64,000 bases of DNA from Henckelia pumila (Eukaryota; Streptophyta; Magnoliopsida; Lamiales; Gesneriaceae), in the NCBI RefSeq assembly GCF_033568475.1, contig NC_133123.1, positions 161,463,753-161,527,752 on the forward strand. The letters run 5' to 3'. Every line of letters starts with the position of its first letter. Position 1 is the first letter of the stretch. The notes below the pieces were generated by a model that ran no database searches, was not told the DNA's origin, and worked only from the letters and a program-made list of their open reading frames with translations. Shown piece by piece: positions 34,772 to 47,022 of this stretch. The position numbers were made by a program, and so were the translations under genes.

Positions 34772-36283
34772 TTATCGAGTGAATCCCAAATAAATTTACA
34801 TAAAAATCAATCCCATCCAATGATTTATGCTCTGTTGAACATAGATCACTCGATGCAACATAAAAATATCCGAAATACACCCGTAGGCTAAGGCGTAACA
34901 GTTGATTCTACTAGTACGATTTGTTGTGTTCTCGTTATCAACATTTTCCGAAGGGTTCACGTGATAGTTAAACTGAATGTCTATTTATCATTTACGTGGC
35001 TTTTCAATCCAAAACCAAGTTAAGGTTCATTTTTATCAATTTTAGGATTAAATTTCATAAACTTTCCAAATCAGTTATACATTTGACAACATTATCAATG
35101 GTGTCGAATTCGATATTCAATTACAACTTTCCAGATCAATTACTGTTTAAAAAGGTGTATTCCGAATTCTGAAAACCTTGTTTAAACAGCAGCAACAATA
35201 ACAGCGACAATAATGAACACAGTCGAGGCGAGAGAAACTCTCTATCCGCAAGACAAAATTGCCCGTTCCAAGTGCTAAACGTTAGCGGCAATCGTCTCTA
35301 AGATACAACGACTTTCGATCGTGATATAGCAGCACAGCAAATATCACGAACTTCAACGAACGAAAATATGCTTTAACTTTTCTTTGAGAAAGTGAGGGAG
35401 AGATTTTGAGAATCAGAAATCTGAAATGTATGTTATCAGATGTTTCTATCTATCATTTCTATGTTATAACCACCATATATATAGTGTTATACACGAAACA
35501 ACACGTTTTAAGGCGTAAGGATGCAACCCATGACAGAAAAATGCCAGAAATAGTCGTGACTGTTAGTTTTGCAGAAGGTGCACTCGGGCTATAATTTTCT
35601 ACCGCGCGAGCGCCCAACTTTAAGCCAAGACACTGCCTCGCCATTTTGGTACCGCGCTCGCGCGGTAATTTTTAACCGCGCGGACGCACGTCGCTTTGAA
35701 CTCACTGTCTTGCATGTGCGGTGTTGCGCCCGCGGGCCTACTCCATAAAATAATAAAATATTATTTTAGAAGACCACACCACACCACGCCGGCCGCGCGC
35801 GTGTGTGTTTGTTGCATCGACTAGCGTCTTGCCCCTTTACAAAACATCCGGTGCCCTAAAGGCCCAATCCCATAGTCCAATGTTGGACTAATTAAGGTGA
35901 ACAACAAATTGAAATTGTTCCAATGTGAGACTACCATTTTCCCATTTTCCTCCAATTTATTTCACCAAAATTTTGAATTTTGTAATACGTTGGACAAGGT
36001 TTTTTCAAACAATTTGGGTTAATCAATTCAAACCCTTTCAAGCCCATTTCAATTGTAATTCATTCAATAATACAATTTCCAACAATTACTTTATCAGGCC
36101 ACCACATGAAATCCCTACATGAAAACATCTTGGTTCAAATCATGGCATTGCTAGATAATTTTATTTGCAGACGAGGATAAAAACAGAACAAGATAAACTA
36201 AGACAAGTTGTTAAATGGAATATTAAGTTGATCGATAATTATTATTTAAATAGAACAGACCAAAAACACATTGTATTCAAATT
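34772..36283. other. Intergenic region with a GC-rich CGCG island
   Basis: Mostly AT-rich, but 35590-35810 is unusually GC-rich with repeated ACCGCGC/GCGCGGT words, including the near-palindrome ACCGCGCTCGCGCGGT near 35650, and a CCGGCCGCGCGCGTGTG patch near 35790. Such blocks occur in LTRs of Ty3-gypsy elements, so this may be a degraded LTR, but no ends were found. Short frames at 35406-35644 are not genes. Confidence 0.45.
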
Positions 36284-38378
36284 TCAATGAGAAGCATCTT
36301 CTTCTTCACAGAATTTTGTGTACTCTTTTGGCCCCATTAGTGATCCCAATTCTGATGGATCACTAGGCTTCACCTTTATCATCCACCCGTCTTCATATGG
36401 GCTTGTATTGATCTTCATTTCATGGCATGTCAAAAGAATAATTTCACACAACATAAATTTATCCATGCTCAAAGAATAGTATAAAATCAAGAAAAAACAA
36501 TGGTTATATAGATATGAAAATTGAATAACAATTAATTGAACACATAATTCCGAGAGAGAAAAAAGTGAACATATGAGTGGACTAAGAAAGTTCATTGGTG
36601 TTTACCAATCCGGGAGAGTCGGCTAGCTTTGAGTTGACCTCGACGACTTCACCTGAGATCGGAGAATTGATGTCGCTTGTGGCTTTTACACTCTCTACGG
36701 CTCCAAAGGAGCTGCCTTTTGCCACGGGCTTACCGGATTCTGGCAGGTCCACAAACACCACTTCTCCTAAATGATCCTGAGCAAGTAGAATTTTAGTGTA
36801 TGTAACGTATTCAATCTTTTGCAACACTAATGTCACTTTCGTATTCACTGGATTTCATCACTTGTTTTGAAACTAGAAAGGTTTCTGCCAACATGATAAA
36901 GTGTTTTCAGGTTATTTTTAGGAAATTAGTCACAAGTAGTTGAAACCTGGCAAAGTGTTATCGAAATTAAATTCTTCGCATGCAAGGGAGAAATATATTA
37001 TTTTCCTTTCTCCAATTTCTCTTCTTCAATTGGTTTCTTCCCCATTCCTTCCTTTTCCAAATTTCAGCCTTAATGCAGTGGCGGGGTATGATGTTTTATG
37101 AGTATACATTTTATTTTTCCCCCTTCAACAGTGGTTGCAGCTACAGTTTTCTTCAGCCTACCGTAGACCTGGGGAAAAATTGAAGGGCCGGCTATTATTA
37201 CTGTTGAAACATTGTTGGAATGGAGGAGGCTATTTAGATTATCTAGCCCACCAAAATCTATCTCTGGATCCTTTCATGCTAGTTGATGTACCAACTGAGA
37301 CAATCAACGGAAGCAACCACTAAGAAGATAGTTCCAAGATCACTCTGCATTCTCGCCGGACTTTGACAGGGGAAAACAAGTGGCTCTACATGGAGAAATG
37401 GATATGATACTTCTTATATGCTAAGGCTTAACAAATCATTCAACATTTCCACCGGTGGACCGTGGAAGATAGCTTCCCATTCTTTGAATAAAATCCGGTT
37501 TTCACCCAACTTCCGAACCATTTGTTGTGGATGATGAATGATTTGCTATATCCAAACACATTTCGCAACAACTGGAGATGGTTGGTTCACTGACCAGAAC
37601 TTCTGCCTTAAGGGGGCAAATGCGAAGTTCACAAGCTGACGATACGGTTTTGAAGGAGATTGGAATGACACAATACTGAAAGCATCTTTTAGTCACAGAA
37701 GCAAATATTAATCAACTTCTTATTAATGTGAGCAAATCAATCAACAACAAGAAATAAATTATTTTCCTTTGGACAATCTCTCCTTTTTACCCTGTTTTCT
37801 TCCTCATTTATCCTACGAATTTGAAATCCACCAATCCAAACACAAACCTATACGAATCCGAATTCAATCACTCCCCATGACCAGCTAGCTACCTCCTCGC
37901 GGATAGAAGTACAAATGATAAGATAATAACACAGCTATTTGAAAGCACCAATCATCATAAACATTATACCATACTCAGATACCGCAACGACATTAAATCT
38001 CATGCTTCGAACCAAATGATAACAACTAATGTCGAAGAGTAGACAGAAACAAAACCTGAGCATGGTCTGTAATCCCAACAATAGCCACGGAGCCCTCGTG
38101 CTTCACCCATTCATGCGAAGAGCAGTACTTGTACCCATCCAGCACTGCAAAATCAACCCACCCCCCCATTTTCTGTCATTTCAGCAAAAGAACCCAAAAA
38201 ACAAAGAAACAAAACAAAACAAAACAAAAAAGATCGAATCACGCAGAATAAATTTACCAGTGGAAAAGCATCTGGCGAGCGAAAAGGCGGGAGAAACCAG
38301 AGAGTATGAAGAGTAAGCATTGGCAGTGGAGATTTTGAGAGCATTCGCGGTGGAAGAAGCCCACATTCTGAGCGCCAT
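36284..38378 (-). CDS. GDCH: Glycine cleavage system H protein, mitochondrial
   Basis: Lipoyl carrier of the glycine decarboxylase complex in the mitochondrial matrix; it shuttles the aminomethyl group between P, T and L proteins in photorespiration and one-carbon metabolism. Four exons on the minus strand, all with GT-AG borders: 38258-38378, 38056-38144, 36606-36776 and 36284-36412, giving 169 residues, normal for plants. Residues 1-40 are a Ser/Ala/Arg-rich mitochondrial presequence ([15 protein letters not shown]...). The mature part has [22 protein letters not shown]-type sequence split at exon 2, then [13 protein letters not shown], and the lipoylation site [12 protein letters not shown] with Lys about 101. 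The C-terminus is [19 protein letters not shown]. The frame is intact and the start is the first ATG of exon 1. Intron 2 is long (about 1.28 kb) and discussed separately. Confidence 0.96.
36777..38055 (-). other. Long intron 2 of GDCH
   Basis: This 1,279-bp intron separates exons 2 and 3. Parts at about 37080-37400 and 37500-37690 are less AT-rich than ordinary intron sequence and contain exon-like open stretches on both strands, for example a minus-strand frame with [18 protein letters not shown] recognise no protein, terminal repeat or target duplication. It may carry an old transposon or transcript-derived insert. Confidence 0.4.
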
Positions 38379-40829
38379 TTTCGAAGCAAAATCTGCTCTT
38401 TTGCTCGACTGACTGACTGTGGAATGGATTGAATGGAACGTTGGAGTTTTTAAGTAAATTTGGTTATCTGATACGAATGGACGACACTCAAAACCTCATC
38501 CTTTGGAAACGTCACTATAGCTGGTGCAACGTTTGTCACCCAACATATTCGCATAATTTCTTAGGGGTGATAAAAATTCTCGAAATTCCGAGAATTTCGA
38601 CATTTTTCGAATCTCATTTCATTTTCATTTCGAAAAAATTTTAACCCGAAATTTTCCTGACTCGAACTTTCGGGATTTTTCCCATCCTGATTAATATAGG
38701 GAGCGGGATCGGGAATAAAATCTTATCCCGACGGGATTTCCGACCCGTCCCGAATAATATAATAATATATTTTATTAATAACTTTATTAATATAATAAGT
38801 TAAATATTATTATATTTCAACTCATATAACATTTAATTGTGAACTTAATTCGCATAATTTTTATTGTTGGGACGATCAAATTGTAAAATCACGAAATGCC
38901 ATTTTATTTTTATATATATTTTTTAAAAAATTTAATTAATAATTTAATTAATTCATATTTATAATTATCTAATTAGAACAAATATGTAGAACAAGACTCA
39001 AGAGATTAATTTGACAATCTATTTAACAAAATTTATTTAATAATTGTATCCGAACATTTTATTAATAGTTATCCGATACATTTTTTATCTTAACAAAACT
39101 TTGAAACATTATCCGGATTAATTTAATATTATATATTTTAAGTTGAATTTTTAATAAAATTATCACATTTTTTTAATTTTTTGAACGAAATCTTGAACAT
39201 GAAAAATAATTCGGGATTTTCTATCCCTACCCGACGGGATCCCGAACATTCGGGATCCCGAATAGTCGGGTCCCGAAATGTTTCGGGTACGGAATCGGGA
39301 GAAAAAAAAAATCCGATTTTTTTTGGGACGGAAGTTGGGTAGGGGGTTTACGGGACGGATCCCGACCCTATTCCACCCCACTCAAACTCAAGTGCAAATT
39401 ATTTTGAGTCCAATTCAAATTGAAATAATACATTATCATTACAAATGTTAAAAAGGAATGGATTAGCTCGACCCACCTTCTAGGCGGATTGAGAACATCA
39501 ACAAGACTCAACTATAATCATTTAGTTGTGAGTTAACCCAACAGACTTATTTTTAATTTTACGGGTTGAGACGGGCGAATCTATGACCCGTCGAAACCCA
39601 CAAATAAACCGGCACTGGCCGGCCCGTTATTTGATGAAGATCAATCTGATGGATCTAATTCGTTTTGATACATGAGGACGATGATTCTACAAATATTTTA
39701 AAACGACAAAATTAATAAGATTTACTATATCAATAGAAAAATAAACAGTATTACTGTATTAGCAAACTTTGAGGTGAGATTCAATTAGTAAAATTCAGAC
39801 ATTCGATTTTATATTTTTCAAAAAAAGGGTCAAACCGATTTGGTTTCGATTATATTTTAGAAAGAGAAAAAATGTGCTTAAACTTAGTTAAACTAAGCTT
39901 TAATGTTTTTTTTTTATATATTCACATTTATTAGATTTTTAAATGAAACTTATGTTTTTAAAAAATTCCATAAATTTGTTAATTTTTTTAGAGAAAAAAA
40001 TGGTTAATTAGTTGTATACTAAAAAAATCGCTTTTAATTTTTTTTCGTTTCCTTTCCTTTCGGTTTGTTTTATTTTTATTTTTCAATTTAATTAAACTTG
40101 CAGGTTATTTTGGTTTAAGTGAATTTTTTTAATCCTCTAATTTTAGTGATATTATTGTGATTAATTTTTAATTTTTTTATAATATTAGTTTCATCATTAT
40201 TAATTTATGTAATATAATTTATTTTTTATTTTTATTAAAACTATCGTGTTTTTTATTAAATTAAATTAAATGATAAAAAATCAAAACATAAAAAAAATGA
40301 AAAAAATGTTTTTGTGGTCTCGTATTGTTTGTTTTTTTTTCATTTTGGTTCTATTTATCCAAATTTTAGTTCCAGTATTCTTTTTCTAGTAATTTCAGTC
40401 TATTTTCCGATTTGGTGCTAACATGTCGTAGATACAGTGTTGACATGATGCTGACATGTATAGTCACACATAAGAAATTGTCAAAAATAAAAAAATTTAT
40501 GTGAATGAAACTGATATTTGATCACATAAATGATCAAAATCGTAAAGTAATAAAATTATTAGACGAATAATAATTTTTTTAAAAAAAATTATAACAAATC
40601 TAAGGCGAGAGAGTCTGTAGGAAGCACTTCTCAATTTTTTTTCTTCACAAAATTATGAAAAAAAAACTGAAAAAATATTTTCTACAAACTCTCACAAACA
40701 CTACTTTAGGCCATGAGAAACTCCAACCCCTTGAAGGCTTGAACAATTAAAAGCAGCGCCGGGTTCGAAACTTCGGCCCCTAAATTACAAAATTAATAAT
40801 TAATAATTCAATACAAATATATATGTATC
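38379..40829. other. Intergenic region upstream of GDCH, including hAT-like GGGA-rich element
   Basis: Sequence 38562-39385 begins TAGGGGTGATAAAAATTC and ends near CCGACCCTATTCCACCCCA, with dense TCCCGA/TCGGGA words near both ends, the pattern of a hAT-derived non-autonomous element. No matching 8-bp flanks were found. The minus-strand frame 39163-39381 is a by-product of these repeats. The rest to 40829 is AT-rich with no gene signal; a plus-strand CGGGTTGAGACGGGCG line near 39560 looks like another transposon fragment. Confidence 0.5.
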
Positions 40830-41355
40830 TATCTATACTATTAATTAAGGAAAATAGGTGAATAGTAACTAATTTTTGGTGAGACTATTTTTAATATGTC
40901 AATAATACCCTTAATTTTTTTTTTGTTTTATAAATTTTTATTTACTTTTTTAACAAATATTTTTATTTTATAATTTAATTACAAATATTTAGAAAACAAA
41001 AATAAAATCTATACTATTAATTAAGGGAGAGATGTGAATAATAACTAACTTTTGGTGAGATTTTTTTTAATATGTCAATAATACCCTTAATTAGTTTTTT
41101 TATTTTTTAAATTTTTATTTACCTTTATTTTAAAAATCTTTTTATTTTATAATTTAATTACAAATATTTAGAAAACAATAATAAAATTTATACTATTAAT
41201 TAAGGAAAGGGGTGAATAATAACTAAGTTTTTGGTGAGATTTTTTTTAATATATCAATAATATTCTTAATTAGTTTTTTTTATTTACCTTTATTTTAGAA
41301 ATCTTTTTATTTTATAATTTAATTACAGATATTTAGAAAACAAAAATAAAATTAT
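40830..41355 (+). repeat. Three tandem copies of a Helitron-like 5' terminus
   Basis: TCTATACTATTAATTAAGG or a variant begins near 40832, 41008 and 41187, and each copy continues with GTGAATARTAACTAA, TTTGGTGAGA and AATATGTCAATAATA, giving units of about 165-180 bp. TCTATACTATTAA is the well-known 5' start of many plant Helitrons. No hairpin plus CTRR end was seen just downstream, so these are terminal fragments only. Confidence 0.6.
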
Positions 41356-41459
41356 GATGGTATGTGTGCTCCGAGACGCTAATATATATTATTTGATATA
41401 CAGGGTATTTAAACCCTATATTGAAAATTAGGTACTTCAATTTTCATTTATCTATTCAA

Positions 41460-42223
41460 AACCAAAAATCTCTATCTGGATTCTGGAACTTTTATCTTCT
41501 GTCCGGGAGAAAAGATACGATTTTGATATATTCTCCGCGCATAATTACTGAATCTTTTGCGAATACAATCTATTCCCTGAAGAATAACCCGTAAGTAGAA
41601 GTGTTTTTTTTATTCAGTTTTCGCTTTACATATGTATTTCTGTTACGTCTGGATGCTATCTCTATGGATATGTAAATTTTTTATGCTCCGAAATCAGTAA
41701 TCATAGATAAAGTTTAGTTTTTCTTGTTTGTGATACCAGGTGTGTTGTTCCCTCGGAGCAGTTTCGTTGATTTGGAAATTATTATAATTTTTTTGCTGAA
41801 TTGTGCTCGTTTGATCACCTAGGGTTTATCAGCTTGATGTCATATTTTTTGCATTGCCTTTGCTTTATGAAATTATACCCTATGAAGGTTACGGTTGGTA
41901 TGAGGGATGATGTAGCATTTTAAAATTTGAATCTTTCTTTTTAGTTCATAATTTTGAGCACAATGGAAAGTTTGTGGGAAAGCAAAACTAATGAAATCTT
42001 TGCTTACGGTACAGATTTCCGGTTTTCAATATTTTTAAAAAAATGAGAAATTGCTACTTTTTAAAATGACAAGTCGAATTTTCAATTTAAACGTGAGCAA
42101 AATCAAATTTTCTGAATATATTAAGAAAAAGTTGAGAGGGGTTTACAGTGATTTAGTGTCGTAATCCATGATATATTTGTTTGAATTTTATTCAGTTGAC
42201 TAAACAAGTGATTTCTTTTTCAG
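41460..42223 (+). other. 5' untranslated exon and leader intron of the EMB2759-like gene
   Basis: A pyrimidine-rich non-coding exon (start estimated at about 41460) ends at 41590 before GTAAGT, and a 633-bp intron ends at TTTTTCAG (42223). The next exon contains the start codon at 42282. The leader intron is inferred from good splice signals and the lack of coding sequence upstream. Confidence 0.5.
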
Positions 42224-42281
42224 GGACTACGGTTTTGGAGCAGTTAATTCAGTGGGGATTGTCTGTGTGAATATGGTGTAG

Positions 42282-44676
42282 ATGATGGCTTTGGCAACTC
42301 ATCAGTTTCAGGTGATCATGTCTCTCCATCATCTTAATTGATGGAGCTTTAATATAACAAGCTCTAGAAATTTGAAGTCCAGATGAAGAAAATGTTTGTG
42401 CATTTTTTTAATAATAATTGTTTAAATGAGTATATCATGGATTGTTAGACATGATAGGCGCTTTTAATGCTTAATTAATGTTCATTTAGATTTCATGCAA
42501 TATGATATTAGTTATAGTCCCTTCTAACTGTGAATTTCCGAGATTTGCCATGACTGCTGGATGCAACTTTATACAAGCCCACAATGTAAAGTACTCTGTT
42601 AACCGAGATCACTTCAAATGATAGTTAACAAGTCTCTGTCTCACAGTTTTCGGAAGTTGGTTGCATGAATCATCTATGTCCCAACTTCCATGAATCATCT
42701 TTATCCACCCTCTTTTGTGACCATCTTTTGTATATCTCACGGTTTTGTATATCCACATGGAACCAATTCTTGACTTTTTTCAGGGTTCTTATTGTCCTTC
42801 CCCTACCCTGTCTTCACCTTGGAGTAGAGGAAGGAAATTAAAACCTTTTGCACCGTCATTTCTTCCAGCTGGGCGGAAAGATCAAGTCATCTCTTTGAAA
42901 TCCAGATCTCGCTTAAGGTAAATGCTTGCCTTCATCTATCTCTAGATCCGCGTTTACATGTTTCCGAGGATGAAAAGCCACATAATTTGACTTATTTTCA
43001 AGAAGAGCAGTTTATCTAATGTTGGTATGTGGTATAGATAGGCCTGATAATGAAATTTCAGATCTAAGCCTGTCATATCTACATCTAGTTACCTTATTCT
43101 TGTAGTCATAGATCTGCTCGTTTCTGATGCTCTACTCTTCTGCTGAAACAAGGAAATGTATGGAAACCATATCAATAGCTATCTCTTTTAACATTGATGG
43201 TTTGGGTGTCTCCATGAAGTGTTCAAATTAGAATCATGCTATTTCTTCAAATTCTCAAATGTCTCGTGGTTTTGTGGTCTATAGTCATTATCTGAATTCT
43301 GACCTTTGAATAATTTATAGATATTATGTGTGTTCCTGCGGTATCTCTGCTAATCTTTAGGTGAATTGACCTCAAGTTCTTGGTCCTAAACTGCATAATC
43401 TGTGCTTCCTTCGTCTTTAAGATTTCGACCTTTCGCACCCTGATTTATTGGTGGTTCTACACGTGTCTACAACCACACCATCAAATTCCATATTTTGCTA
43501 ATGCTAGGACAACATGTTGTTTTATGATATAAACTGATCAAATAGTTTGTTTTACAGTGTAGGTGCTTTTCTTTTGCATGGACCAAAGTCAAAATCACTT
43601 AAAATATCAGCTTTCAAAGGTAGCAGTAGACATGATGATTCTGGAAACCTAAGTAATGGTTCAAAATCCCTGAAGAATCATGTTAAAGTTCCTTATTTGC
43701 AACATGAGAGCAAAGAATCCGCGGTTGAATCTTCAAGGCCTGCCTTGGATGAGATGACCGCTAGATCACTAGCTATGCAAAATTTATTCAAGAATTGGTT
43801 AACATTACTGCGTACACCCTCACAAGCCCAACCAGTGGAGGAAGTTGTCGAAGAGCCTTTTTCAACAGAGGCATCTGGATTGCAAAGTACAAAACAGAAG
43901 CAAGGAAAAGGCGAAATCTTGAAGGCAGCTTGGTACTTTTTCTGGGGCTTGGATGCAACAATTAAGATTCCTTTATTGATATTGTAAGTATTGTCTTTCG
44001 TCTCTCTCTCTGTCCTCACTGTTGGGGTTTTCTCAGAGAAGAACGTGTTTTATTTAGCTGTTCTTATAATAAAATGGTTTCTCTCTGTGCCTGTTCTCTT
44101 ATCCAGATTTTGGTCTCGAACTTCTAGTTGTAGGTCTTGAGTCTTGACTCAAACATTAAACATTTATTCATACATAGATGCCCTTTAGACCAGTTTTTTG
44201 ACACATCACGTCCACAACGCCATGAAACATTGCTGATGATTTGCACGTGATTTGTTTGCAGTACACCTCTATACATCACTGTGAACGTTGTCTACGGTTC
44301 GGAAGTATCCAAGGAGTTGACTCCACTTTGGATTCTTGGACCATTAATTGTGGCTCTCTACGTTAAGATGTTTCGGGCAATATGTAGCCTTTATGTATTC
44401 AGCTTCAAGCAAACAGTGAATATAGTGAAAAATATGCCTGCCTACTGCCTGCTGGCGTTCGATTACATTTTCCGTGGGAAGCTAAAAGAAGCCATACAAA
44501 CGCACCTATGGAAACCGGTGGCGGATATAAAAAACACGAACTACAATGAGGTAACTAAGAGAATATTGAAGGATTTGCAAGGCTGGCTGGTGGAGAAATA
44601 CCTCGATTTTGTTGAATCGATATGGCCATACTATTGCCGAACAATCAGGTTTTTGAAGAGAGCCAATCTTATTTAG
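42282..44676 (+). CDS. EMB2759: Plastid-targeted EMB2759-like protein
   Basis: Four coding exons: 42282-42311, 42784-42917, 43558-43983 and 44262-44676, all GT-AG and in frame, giving 334 residues. The start is the first of two adjacent ATGs (MMALATHQ). The first 60 or so residues are rich in Ser, Arg and Lys and poor in acids, as in a chloroplast transit peptide. A variable, charged middle follows. The conserved C-terminal half begins about residue 170 (KAAWYFFWGLDATIKIPLL) and includes TPLYITVNVVYGSEVSKEL, two hydrophobic stretches (about 221-245) and VEKYLDFVESIWPYYCRTI with RFLKRANLI at the end. I recognise this C-terminal block as that of the plant protein annotated embryo defective 2759 (Arabidopsis), from memory. 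Its biochemical function is not known to me. The hydrophobic stretches suggest membrane association in the plastid. Confidence 0.8.
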
Positions 44677-45060
44677 CTTTTGAGACTTTTCTTCTAAGAA
44701 CTAGTGATCACCGCTCAGTTCCCCCTTTTTGGGTGAAGCATTCGACAATCGTAGGCCGAGCCCTGTTTTCAGCCGGTTTCTCCGCTCGAGCAGTCGAGAG
44801 GAGAATGAAGAGGATCAGCATTGATAAATGGATTTCTCAGACGAAGACTTCGACCATTTGTTGATGCTGCTAATGTCCCTCAGACATCCAAAGGGACCCT
44901 TTTTCTGTATGGGAGATTTACTATCGGGTTGCAATTTTTTCAGGTTATTGCAGATTATAGATGTAGCTGATCGCATTATCTTCAATACGAACTCATATAT
45001 ACATTTGTACTTTGTTCTTTGTATAACTTGCTTATGCAAGTAATTATGTATTCTACATTT
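44677..45060 (+). other. Probable 3' untranslated region of the EMB2759-like gene
   Basis: Sequence after the TAG is of mixed composition up to about 45055, where it turns AT-rich; an AATGAGGAATAATCC line near 45060 could act in polyadenylation. Open frames 44622-44864 and 44828-45043 are out of frame with the gene and show no domain. Confidence 0.4.
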
Positions 45061-47022
45061 AATGAGGAATAATCCAACTCTCTTAAGTTTTTTTTCCTTG
45101 CTTCATGGAGATGGATGTACAAAATTTTCAAATCATCACTAATATTTGTATAGGATTATTTACGTTTACCTCGCCTGATATTTGTTGTGTTAACGAAAAC
45201 GCGCAACTATATTTAATTTAAGTATTACATATGCTTTCATTTGAAGTCATTGAAAATGACAAATAAATCCTATTACTTCTAGTATTATATACGTCTCTTT
45301 CAGGTTTGTAGTTTTTTGCGTTTTAACTCAATAAAAGCGTAAGTCAAATACAAATCAAGGGTATAAAATATAATATAAAGACAAACTTGATGGAAATGTT
45401 TGTAATTTTAGAAGTTAGTGGATTTTTTTTGTTATTTTTCCCAAATCTCAAAGAAATATGTAACCTTTAAATATTAGCTGGATTTTTTTCAGTAATTATA
45501 CATGTTTGTATATTATTATTATTGTTTTTCTTTTTTCTTTCCGTATAATTAAGAAGAAATATAAGAGTTAAATAGGAAATTGAAGCTGGCGTGCAGCAAC
45601 GGCTGTGGTGATTTTTCCTTTTCTTTTTTTCCCCTTCTTATTTTTAAATATTTTATTAACTACAGAAATTAAACAGCTAAATAAAGTCAAATATTCATAA
45701 AAATTACTTATATATAAAACTAAGACATCGGTTATCTTGTTTAATGAGATGACAAAAAAAAATGAACATTTCGATTAATAAAAAATTGATAGATACATTA
45801 TTATAAGAATTTTTTGTAGTGTATTTACTTATCTAATTGTGTCTGGTGCGTGAGTTGATTATTGGTTGAATAATCCTTATTTATCTTATCGATCAAATCA
45901 AATATTATCATGATATAATTGTTTTATCGAATAAAAAATTGTCGTCAATAAAATAATAACAAAATATTTATTCTAAATAAAAATATCTTTTGAATATACT
46001 AATGTTTTAATTAGATATGTTGAAAATGAACTACATATGTAAAATATGAGCTATAGGCCTCGTTTGGTTTCAAAAGCCAGGCCAAAAAATCACTTTTTTA
46101 AGTGCTTTTCAGTTAACAAGGTGTTTGGTTGATCAAAAAAGTGCTTAAATAAGCACTTTCTAAAGTCAAAATTAGAACTTTTTCAAAAGCCAAAAATTGT
46201 AGCTTTTAAAAGTACTTATTTTAAAAAATCTATGCAAAATCCAAACGGACTCATAATAAGATCGTGGTAAGGACATACAAGTTGTTGTGGATGTCCTAGA
46301 TTGTAATTAAGTTCTATATTTACAGTTATTTGGATTTATATTTAGGGATAATTATATATATTACCCATGCAAAATCATGACGTTGCTGAAAACTCCTGCT
46401 GCTATTAACTCATTGTATTTTGAAATTTTGAGCAAAAATACCTCTGAAAAACGTACGGACAAAGAGTTGTGTGCTCAAAATTTGAAAACATGGGAGTATG
46501 TGCTCAAACTTAAAAAAACACGGGAGCTAATAGATCATTTTTTTTCGCAGGGATTTTTTAGCAATCTCGGTATTTCACAGGGTAGAGTATGCAATTATCC
46601 TTATATTTATCATTTATTAATATATCACTTTACATTTTTTCTTATTTGTAATTTTTATTGTTTTTCGTAAATTTTTATTTATATTTTAAATAATTTATTA
46701 TCTTCGAATTTCCTAACGACCCCAAAAATCAAATCAAAATAGAGAGAGCCTGAGCCGGCGGCCGAGTGGTCCACTCCAATGTGAAATGCAGCATTCAGCA
46801 ACAAAGCTGCCGCTTTCTTTACTTCCACCAACCAAAATCCCGTAGCGTAAATTCTCCGAATTGCCACCATTTTTGCCTCCACTTCGCAAATGGTATCCAA
46901 AATCTCCAGCAAAAATCATATGGGTTTTTCTTGAAACGATAAAAAAAAATCTGGGGCGCCCTTTTTGCTTTGCGGCGGTGGTTGTTTGTTGATATTGTTT
47001 TCTACCCTCTGGGTTTGCAAGA
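45061..47022. other. Intergenic region with a possible MITE at 46054-46252
   Basis: AT-rich. The piece 46054-46252 starts GGCCTCGTTTGGTTTCAAAA and ends AAATCCAAACGGACTC, imperfect inverted ends like those of Harbinger- or hAT-type MITEs, with AGTGCTTTT / AAAAGTACTT inner repeats. From about 46740 the sequence becomes GC-richer (GAGCCGGCGGCCGAGTGG) and probably forms the promoter and 5' leader of the gene starting at 47023. The frame 46734-47069 on the minus strand is a shadow of that region. Confidence 0.5.

Noticed and set aside
38562-39385. Exact hAT borders with an 8-bp duplication for the GGGA-rich element.
   Set aside because: The left end TAGGGGTG is clear but flanks do not match at the right end, so I report it only as a hAT-like element inside the intergenic entry.
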